Shown here piece after piece: positions 55,071 through 64,000 of a stretch of 64,000 bases of DNA; within the stretch, counting starts at the first letter, position 1; each line of letters begins with the position of its first letter. Made by a program: the position numbers and the translations under genes. The notes below the pieces were generated by a model. That model was not told the origin of the DNA, did not search any database, and saw nothing but the letters and a program-made list of their open reading frames with translations. Source of the stretch: Polychytrium aggregatum (taxonomy: Eukaryota; Chytridiomycota; Chytridiomycetes; Polychytriales); the NCBI RefSeq assembly GCF_025602895.1, contig NW_026516283.1:1-64000 (forward strand), read 5' to 3'.

Positions 55071-55170
55071 TCTGTTTTATTTCTTGTGGCTTTGCTTGAC
55101 GCAAGCACAGCACATACTACATGTTCATGGAAACGGCTATATTGTCCCGTTTTTTTTTCTGAATAAAGTG
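55010..55170 (+). ncRNA. Candidate Fanzor guide-RNA (omega-RNA/fRNA) scaffold region
   Basis: This covers the Fanzor C-terminal codons, its stop (55068-55070) and the 100-bp tail to the element end. The tail holds a strong hairpin at 55089-55111: GCT, one mismatch, TGCTTG, loop ACG, CAAGCA, mismatch, AGC, with TGT/ACA outside a one-base bulge. The tail is identical in the 13062 and 35612 derivatives apart from homopolymer length, although the coding part has substitutions. In characterised Fanzor elements the guide RNA overlaps the 3' end of the gene and runs through the right terminus, using flanking host DNA as guide. Here the flank starts TACTGTTGTCAACAGCGCAA. Exact RNA ends are unknown. 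Confidence 0.6.
55143..55170 (-). repeat. Right terminal inverted repeat of the Fanzor element
   Basis: TGTCCCG, nine T, CTGAATAAAGTG, ending before TA 55171-55172. The AATAAA inside the terminus (55162-55167) could also serve as polyadenylation signal for the Fanzor mRNA. Confidence 0.85.
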
Positions 55171-55381
55171 TACTGTTGTCAACAGCGCAATTCGAAAGGT
55201 GAAGGAACAGCCCTCCTTCCTAGGAGACTCGCTTCTGCATCAGCGCTCGGGTGGCAGCACACCGCAGAGCATCCACGGACGGCAACGCTCCGCCGGGAGA
55301 ACGTGGGGGGAGAGCAATTGGTGTGGCCAGTACAAGGATTTGCAGCGTGGCCGCACTTTGGCAACCTTGACAACGCCGGAT

Positions 55382-58300
55382 CTACTGCTGCGAGGTGCGC
55401 TCGACCCAGACGCGGGCGTTCCGGAACATCCTCAGCCAGGCACCGTCCTCGCCCCAGCCGAAGCGCTGGGCGCCCCAGGTGTTGGAGATGCTTCGGACCA
55501 CGCGCTCGGGGTGAGGCATCATGATGGTCACTCGGCCATCGTCATTCGTCAGGCCGGTGATACCAAAGGGACTGCCGTTGGGGTTGAAGGGGTAGCGATC
55601 GACGCCGGCCGGGGCACCGTAGTTGTCGACGAATCGGCAGGCAATGTTGCCGTCCTGGACCGAAGTCTCGAGACTCTCATCCGACACAAACTCGGCGCGG
55701 CCTTCGCCGTGGGCAACGGCGATGGGGATGCGGGTGCCCTCCATACCTGCAAAGAACACGCTCTTGCCGTTGACGATCTCGACGGTGCACTGGCGGGCCT
55801 CGAACTGCTCGCTTCGGTTGCGCAGGAACGATGGCCAGTTCTGGGCACCGGGGATGATCTCCTTGAGATTGCTGAGCATCTGACAGCCGTTGCAGATGCC
55901 CAGGGTGAAGGTATCTTTGCGGTTGAAGAACTTGACAAACTCGGCCCGAGCGTGCTTGTTGAGGAGGATGCTCTTGGCCCAGCCAGCGCCGGCTCCAAGA
56001 ACGTCGCCATAACTGAAGCCACCGGGGCAGGCCAGGCCGACAAACGAATCGAGCGCAACAGAGCCGTTCAAGATCTCGGTCATGTGGACATCCACGACTT
56101 CAAAGCCAGCCTTGTGGAAGGCCCAGGCCATCTCGCCAAAGCTGTTGACGCCCTGCTCGCGCAGAACACAGACGCGAGGCTTCTTGTCCACAGGGGTCTT
56201 TTCGATGATGTGGGCGGCAATGTCGTCGCTGGGAGAAAAGGTGGTAACGGGGTTGATGCCAGGATCGCGATTGTCCAGGATGGCGTCGTACTCGGCCTTG
56301 GCACAGGCGGGATGATCCCGGAGGGCCTGCATCTTGTAGGATGTGGCACTCCACATGCGCTGATACGTCACCCGGTGGCCCGACAGGACGGTTTCGCCCT
56401 TGGATCGGATCTGGATGGCGTCGTTGCCAAAGGCGTTGACCTCACCGAGGTCATGGATGTGGCTGATGTCGAAACCGCATCCATGGAAGACGGCCTTGAC
56501 CTTGGCCACATCGCTCGAGCGCACCTGCACCACGGCGCCAAGCTCTTCGTTGAAGAGGGCCGAGACCGCATCACCGGACTGGATCGCCGAGATATCGGCG
56601 CTGAAGCCGACATGGGCAGCAAAGGCCATCTCCAGGAGGGTGGTCAGGAGACCTCCGTCGGAGCGGTCGTGGTAGGCCAGGACCAGGCCCTGTCCGTTGT
56701 TGTCGCCGGTGGAGCGGGCTTTCTGCAGCGCATCCCAGAAGGCCTTGAGGCTCTCGGCCGACTCGACATCGGGGGTGTCGGCACCGATCTGGTTGTAAAC
56801 CTGGGCGAGGCAGCTGCCGCCCATGCGCTGCTTGCCGTTGGCCAGATCGATGAACAGGAGGCTGGTGGGGCCCACGTTGGTGCGCAATTCGGGAGTGAGC
56901 GTACGGCGGGCATCATGGACGGGGCCGTAGGCGGTGATGATCAGACTGAGCGGGGCCGTGACGGATTTTTTCTCGCCGCGGTCGCTCCACTGGGTCTTCA
57001 TGGACATGGAGTCCTTTCCCACAGGGACGGTGATGCCGAGCTTGGGGCAGAGATCGAGGCCAACCGCCTCGACGGCCTCGTAAAGGGCCGAACCTTCGCC
57101 CGGGTGGGAGGCGGCCGACATCCAGTTGGCACTGAGGCGGATGGTTGCGAGATCCTCGACATTGGCTGCAACAAGGTTGGTCAGAGATTCGGCAATCGAC
57201 ATGCGGGCGGCGGCGGCAGCGTTGACAAGGGCAGAGGGAGTGCGCTCGCCCATGGCCATGGCTTGGCCGGTGTATCCCTCGTAGCCAGAGGCAATGATCG
57301 AGACGTCGGCAACGGGGACCTGCCAGGGGCCAACCATTTGATCGCGGGCAACCAGGCCAGTCACCGTGCGGTCGCCGATGGTGATGAGGAACGACTTTGA
57401 GGCGACGGTCGGAAGATGGAGCAGACGCGCCGTCGCCTCCTCGATGGTGGCTTGGGCAGGCAGAGCAAAGGACGGGAGAGCCTTGGGCAGGGTCGTGGCA
57501 ACGCGATGCATCTTGGGGGGCTTGCCGAAGAGCGTCGACATGGGCAGATCGATTGGGGTGTTCTTGAAGAGTGAGTCCTGAACAATCAGGCGCTTCTCGG
57601 CGGTAGCAACACCGACGACGGCAAATGGGCAGCGCTCGCGCTTGCAAATACTGGAGAACCGCTCGAGGTCGGCCGGGGAGACAGCCAGGACGTATCGCTC
57701 CTGGGACTCGTTGCACCAGATCTCCATGGGGCTCATTCGCGGGTCGTCGCACGGCACATCGCGAAGCTGGAAGATGGCACCAAGGTCCGAGTCATGGACC
57801 AGCTCGGGCAGGCCGTTGGACAGACCGCCGGCACCAACGTCGTGGATGGCAATGATCGGGGTCTTGTCTCCGAGCGAGTTGCAGGTGTCGATGACTTGCT
57901 GGCAGCGGCGCTGCATCTCCGGGTTGTCGCGCTGGACCGAGGCAAAATCAAGCTCGGCCGAACTCTGGCCCTGGGCCATGGACGAGGCCGCGCCGCCACC
58001 AAGACCGATAAGCATTGAGGGGCCGCCGAGGACAATCACATGGCATCCTGGTTGGATGGGCTTCTTGAAGATGTGCATGGGACGAATGGTGCCCATGCCG
58101 CCGGCAATCATGATGGGCTTGTGGTAGCCACGGAGCTCCGAACCCTCCTGGGTCGGAATGCGCTCGAGGTAGGTTCGGAAGTAGCCAGTGAGATTGGGGC
58201 GGCCGAACTCGTTGTTGAAGGCAGCGCCGCCGAGGGGGCCCTGGATCATGATATCGAGGGACGAGGCCACATGGGCGGGCTTGCCGGGGTTGACGCTGGT

Positions 58301-60005
58301 TTCCCAAGGCTGTGTAAAGTCGGGGATGTTCAGGTTGGAGACGGTAAAGCCCGTGAGACCCGCCTTGGGTTTGGAGCCCTGTCCAACGGCTCCTTCGTCA
58401 CGGATCTCGCCACCGGAGCCGGTGGAGGCGCCAGGGAAGGGCGAGACGGCGGTCGGGTGGTTGTGGGTCTCGACCTTGGCAAGGGTGTGGATGTGCTCGG
58501 TGGTGGTGAAGTAGACGTTGCTGTTTTCGGGGTCGGCGGCGAAGCGGGAGGCGGTGGGGCCCGAGAGCACAGCGGCGTTATCGCTGTAAGCCGAGAGAAT
58601 GTGCTCGGGGTGCTGCTTGTAGGTGTTTCTGATCATACCGAAGAGCGAGTTGGGGCGGTCGGTACCGTCGATGGTCCAGGAGGCGCCAAAGATCTTGTGG
58701 CGACAGTGCTCCGAGTTGACCTGGGCAAACATCATGAGCTCAATGTCGGTGGGGTTGCGGGGCTTCTCGCCGGGCTCCTTGGGGTTGATGAAGGCGTCAA
58801 CGAGATAGTCGATTTCGTCTTCGGCGAGAGCCAGGCCCCAGTCCTTGTTGGCCTTGACCAGGACGTCTCGGGGGGATTGCTTCTGCTCCACAGCAGCCAG
58901 AAGGTTGACCGAGTTCAAAAGCTTGGGCTGGCCGCTGCTGAAGATGAGGGTTTCGTCGGGAACGTGTCGCAGAACAACCTGGTGTGAACAACCAAGAGCC
59001 AAGAGCCAAGAGCCAAGAGCCAAGAGCCAAGAGCCAAGAGCCAAGAGCCAAGAGCCAAGAGCCAAGAGCCAAGAGCCAAGAGCCAAGAGCCAAGAGCCAA
59101 GAGCCAAGAGCCAAGAGCAGAGGAGGAAAGCGGGGATGGAGACGATGTATCGATTGTGGTAGTCACCCAGGCAAGGGCATCGAAACCGCCGCCGAGAGGG
59201 ATCCGCGAGAACGAGCCCAACAAACGAGCGCCGATGCAATCGACACAAGGTTGGGCATATCAACGAGCGATGCGCAGTGCATCGATTGCGGATATGAAGT
59301 GCATTGATGATCGATATCCGGCGTGAGCCACCGACAGGTGAGCAAGCCACGCGACAGAGCAGACACGAGAAGAGGAAAGCGTCAGAGGCGGCGCATGAGC
59401 AGCGAAGGGCATCCGGTCCGATGCTCGATCGCAAGCAGGGTGGGTGTGGGATTCACCCAAGAAGACCGAGCAGCCAAAGGCAGCCCGACTTTGACAGAGG
59501 CCAGTACCTGAGTCATCCGGTCGTGAATCAAGTCAGAGAACTTGGCGACGTCGGCGTCGGAGATGTGCTGGCCATCCTCGACGTGAACAAAGAAGGCGAT
59601 GCCGCGCTCGATGCGCTTGACCTCATTCTGGAGACCGCAGGTGCGGGCAATGTCGGTGGCCTTGGACGACCACGGTGAGATGGTTCCGGGGCGAGGAAGG
59701 ACAAGGAAGAGCTGCCAGTGATCGTCGGTCAGCTTGCCCGTGGAGGCGATGGCAGCGAGCCACTGCTGCTCCTGTGGCGACAGAGTGTTTTCGGAGATGG
59801 AGCCGTATCTGAGCAGCAGCTTGAGATGGTCAAGGATCTGGACACGCTCGGGGGTGCCCTCAGAAGGGAATTGGGCCGAGGGAAGGACCAGATGGACAAA
59901 GAAGGCGCGAACATCGGCGGCAGCGGGCAGGGCCGATTTGAGAGACTTGAGCAGACGATCCTTGCGGAAGTCGGAGAGGGCCGAGGAGCCGGGCAACAGA
60001 AGCAT
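55382..60005 (-). CDS. ADE6: Phosphoribosylformylglycinamidine synthase (FGAM synthase, PurL/ADE6)
   Basis: Two exons, 60005-59508 and 58978-55382, join in frame around a 529-bp intron (1364 residues, normal for the single-chain eukaryotic enzyme). Exon 1 encodes the N-terminal PurS-like domain. Exon 2 has the ATP-grasp-like synthetase core: '[18 protein letters not shown]' (active-site His), '[20 protein letters not shown]', '[20 protein letters not shown]', '[20 protein letters not shown]' and '[14 protein letters not shown]'-type segment. It ends with a class-I glutaminase domain: '[20 protein letters not shown]', '[20 protein letters not shown]', nucleophile Cys in '[20 protein letters not shown]', and His/Glu in '[12 protein letters not shown]'. 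It makes FGAM from FGAR, glutamine and ATP in purine synthesis. The large frame running on into the intron is an artefact of a stop-free repeat there. Confidence 0.96.
58992..59118. repeat. 7-bp minisatellite (CCAAGAG, about 18 copies) in the ADE6 intron
   Basis: About 127 bp of nearly perfect CCAAGAG tandem units lies 14 bp from the 3' splice site of the ADE6 intron. On the transcribed strand (CTCTTGG units) it gives a uniform pyrimidine-rich tract close to the acceptor, and in every frame it encodes the same LGSWLLA heptapeptide with no stop. Copy number probably varies between strains. Confidence 0.9.
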
Positions 60006-60206
60006 CTTGGAGAACGGATGGACTGGAGGCAGGGACGAAGGGCGTTCGGCGAGGGCGAGATCGGGCGGGGCCAGGCAGTGCAGGCACAGACGGCGATGCG
60101 GGAAGGACACCGAAGAAGAACGGCGGAAGGCCAAAAAAAAAAGTCGGCAGATATGGGCGCGCGGCTGCGCACACTCACACCGGCTGGAGATGCACTCGAA
60201 CCAGGA

Positions 60207-60237
60207 TGTGTGTGTGTGTGCGGTGTGTGTGTGTGTG
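60207..60237. repeat. (TG)n microsatellite upstream of ADE6
   Basis: Two TG runs separated by CGG lie about 200 bp upstream of the ADE6 start, in the shared ADE6/malate synthase promoter region (60006-60781). Confidence 0.8.
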
Positions 60238-60637
60238 CGACATGTGGGCCACTGCAGATCCGAAGCGCATGCGCTGCTGGACGCCTGCGGGTGTGATGCG
60301 CATAAGCCATGCACGAGCCATGCATAAGCCGTGCATCGGTGTGTGGGCCGATATGCACATCGTTGTGCGATGTGTTTGGGCCGCTGGATGCATCGCATCG
60401 GGCGAGCCACACGCAACCGACCCCGCAGCCACAGCCCCGCCCCGTCTCGTCCAACCCGGCCGCCCCTGGTCAAGTGACGTGACAGCGCCGGCGCCTTCCG
60501 GCGCGCCCCCCGTGACCGCGCGGGTTAGGGCTGTGCGCCCTCGCCCTGGGCTTTTCATGTGTCGGCGCTCATGTTCATGCTGCCTTCACATGCCGCGCTG
60601 CCGGCCGCTCCGGTCTCCGCCGCGCCGCAATCGGAGG

Positions 60638-60644
60638 TATAAAT
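60638..60644 (+). promoter_or_regulatory. TATA box of malate synthase
   Basis: TATAAAT, 144 bp before the malate synthase ATG and followed by a C/T-rich leader. It is the best TATA match in the 776-bp divergent region. Confidence 0.5.
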
Positions 60645-60781
60645 GATGCCGCTGCTCTCTCTCCCCGCCCGACGCTGCTCTGTCCTCTACCGGCAACCCA
60701 TCTCGCAGCCCGTTCTCTCGCGGACCGCCCTCCATCTGCTCCATCGCATCTCTCACCGTCGCATCCCACCCGTCCCACGCC

Positions 60782-63303
<2,522 letters not shown>

Positions 63304-63764
63304 AACCCCTTGATTGCTAAATTGGCTCTCGGGCCTGCATCGCCTTTCACATCTCTAGTCGCACACCGCATGGTTGCAATTGTTTGATCGACTCTTGGCC
63401 TGCTCTGCTCAAATATACTTGGCGCATACGCGAAAGCTCAATATTGGGCAGCGCCTCCTCAAGCTGTGTGTGCAGAGCGGTTTCATGGCTCGAGAGAGAG
63501 AGTGTGTGTGTGTGAGTGGGAGCGAGAGCCATTCGGGTCGTTTCGGACCAGATTGCATCTATCTGTATGTGCACACATTGGGGGAGCGTGTGTTGTATTC
63601 AGAGCCTAGGCAGCGAACGAGCCACAAGACTATTTCGATGGTCGCACTCCGAACAAAGGCACCAGATATCCAAACGGTGCCAAGGCTTCGTCGGTTGAGA
63701 CACATAGCTCGATCCGTTGGTATGGATTCTGGTATCGAAGGCGTTGTGCTCCCTCGACAGGGTC
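63304..63764. other. Convergent intergenic region
   Basis: About 460 bp with a short GAGAGAGAGTGTGTGTGTG tract (63493-63511). Apart from likely 3' UTRs I see nothing in it. Confidence 0.5.
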
Positions 63765-64000
63765 CTACGCTTCAAGCGCGCTGTTGATGACCATACGGAT
63801 GGCCGGATAGACCACGCAGTACTCCTTCTCGCCCTTGCGGTTTGCTTCGTCAACGTACTGTCCAAGGCACTTTTCAAGCAGCAGTATGGCTTGTTTGGGC
63901 TCCTGTGCATCGAGCCATTCGCTGTACTGCTGCTCCGACCAGTGGCAGAAGACCGTTGGCAGGGGGATCAGCGGGTGGGCTCGTGTGAACAGATGATGGA
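63765..64000 (-). CDS. C-terminal end of an unidentified protein (runs off the window)
   Basis: An open minus-strand frame enters at the window edge and ends at TAG 63765-63767. The readable part (about 77 residues) is helical and charged: 'FCHWSEQQYSEWLDAQEPKQ', 'AILLLEKCLGQYVDEANRKG', then 'YCVVYPAIRMVINSALEA'. The composition suggests an alpha-helical repeat or tethering-complex subunit. I do not recognise the family. The frame has no low-complexity bias, unlike the overlapping shadow ORFs, and is likely real. Confidence 0.6.
   Translation of the reverse strand, partial: HHLFTRAHPLIPLPTVFCHWSEQQYSEWLDAQEPKQAILLLEKCLGQYVDEANRKGEKEYCVVYPAIRMVINSALEA

Larger units (their letters stand above)
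51409..55170 (+). mobile_element. Complete Fanzor-carrying Tc1/mariner-type transposon
   Basis: A 3762-bp element flanked by TA (51407-51408 and 55171-55172), the target duplication of Tc1/mariner elements. The left end reads CTGGCAATCCAATAAAAAAC, then GGGACA. The right end, on the minus strand, reads CACTTTATTCAG, nine A, CGGGACA; the inner ~14 bp are the conserved part. It carries two genes in the same direction: a DD34E transposase (51493-52423, frameshifted) and an intact Fanzor nuclease (52677-55070), then a 100-bp tail. The termini and internal sequence match the deletion derivatives at 13062 and 35612, which fixes both boundaries. Transposition in cis is doubtful because of the frameshift. 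Confidence 0.93.

Noticed and set aside
58915-59307. Peptides of LGSWLLA or KSQEPRA repeats on both strands
   Set aside because: They are translations of the 7-bp minisatellite in the ADE6 intron. All six frames are open because the unit contains no stop.
55382-59434. A single 1350-codon ADE6 ORF starting inside the repeat region
   Set aside because: The N-terminal ~150 codons of that frame are intron. The conserved PurS-like N-terminus lies at 60005-59508 and joins in frame at a proper GT-AG intron.

Overview
The window looks like nuclear DNA of a zoosporic (chytrid-like) fungus. It is GC-rich, its genes have short GT-AG introns (about 70-530 bp), and its proteins are fungal in type (Cdc24, Elp5, Rqc2/Tae2, Ypi1, glyoxylate-cycle malate synthase). 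One gene resembles coiled-coil proteins of flagellate cells. Assignment to chytrids is inference; no rRNA, tRNA or mitochondrial sequence is present to fix it.

Host genes by position: a broken DDE transposase (1.1-2.9 kb); CDC24-type RhoGEF (3.9-6.5 kb, minus); two tandem membrane SH3 proteins (8.0-9.7 and 10.9-13.0 kb, plus); RQC2/TAE2 (15.3-19.4 kb, plus); an unrecognised 757-residue protein (19.9-22.4 kb, minus) divergent from mitochondrial ribosomal protein uS11m (23.0-23.5 kb, plus); a CCDC34-like coiled-coil protein (24.1-25.7 kb, minus); a CCR4/nocturnin/Angel-type nuclease with very long low-complexity extensions (26.5-31.2 kb, minus); an unrecognised multipass membrane protein (33.3-34.9 kb, plus); a Pumilio protein (37.3-41.2 kb, minus); OST5/TMEM258 (44.0-44.6 kb, minus); ELP5 (45.3-47.1 kb, plus); YPI1/PPP1R11 (47.4-48.0 kb, minus); an EF-hand MscS-like channel (48.3-51.0 kb, minus); FGAM synthase ADE6/PurL (55.4-60.0 kb, minus) divergent from malate synthase (60.8-63.3 kb, plus); and the 3' end of an unidentified gene at the right edge. 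I derived the splice models by hand. Each fully modelled gene is frame-consistent across all its junctions.

The most interesting content is a family of Fanzor transposons (Fanzor is the eukaryotic TnpB homologue, an RNA-guided nuclease). At 51409-55170 lies a complete 3.76-kb element bounded by TA dinucleotides and terminal inverted repeats. It carries a Tc1/mariner-IS630-type DD34E transposase (frameshifted in this copy) and an intact 797-residue Fanzor with its own TATA box. Behind the Fanzor stop is a 100-bp tail with a strong hairpin, a candidate for the guide-RNA scaffold. Internally deleted, apparently non-autonomous copies lie at 13062-14103 and 35612-36721 (same deletion junction) and at 2928-3316 (a separate deletion). 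All keep the Fanzor 3' end, although most of the ORF is gone. A second, older Fanzor family ('Fanzor-B') survives only as relics at about 14.1-14.3, 35.05-36.8 and 51.25-51.4 kb. The younger copies sit inside or directly against these relics.

Intergenic stretches at 6.5-8.0, 31.2-33.3 and 41.2-44.0 kb contain long overlapping ORFs on both strands, but I recognise no gene there.
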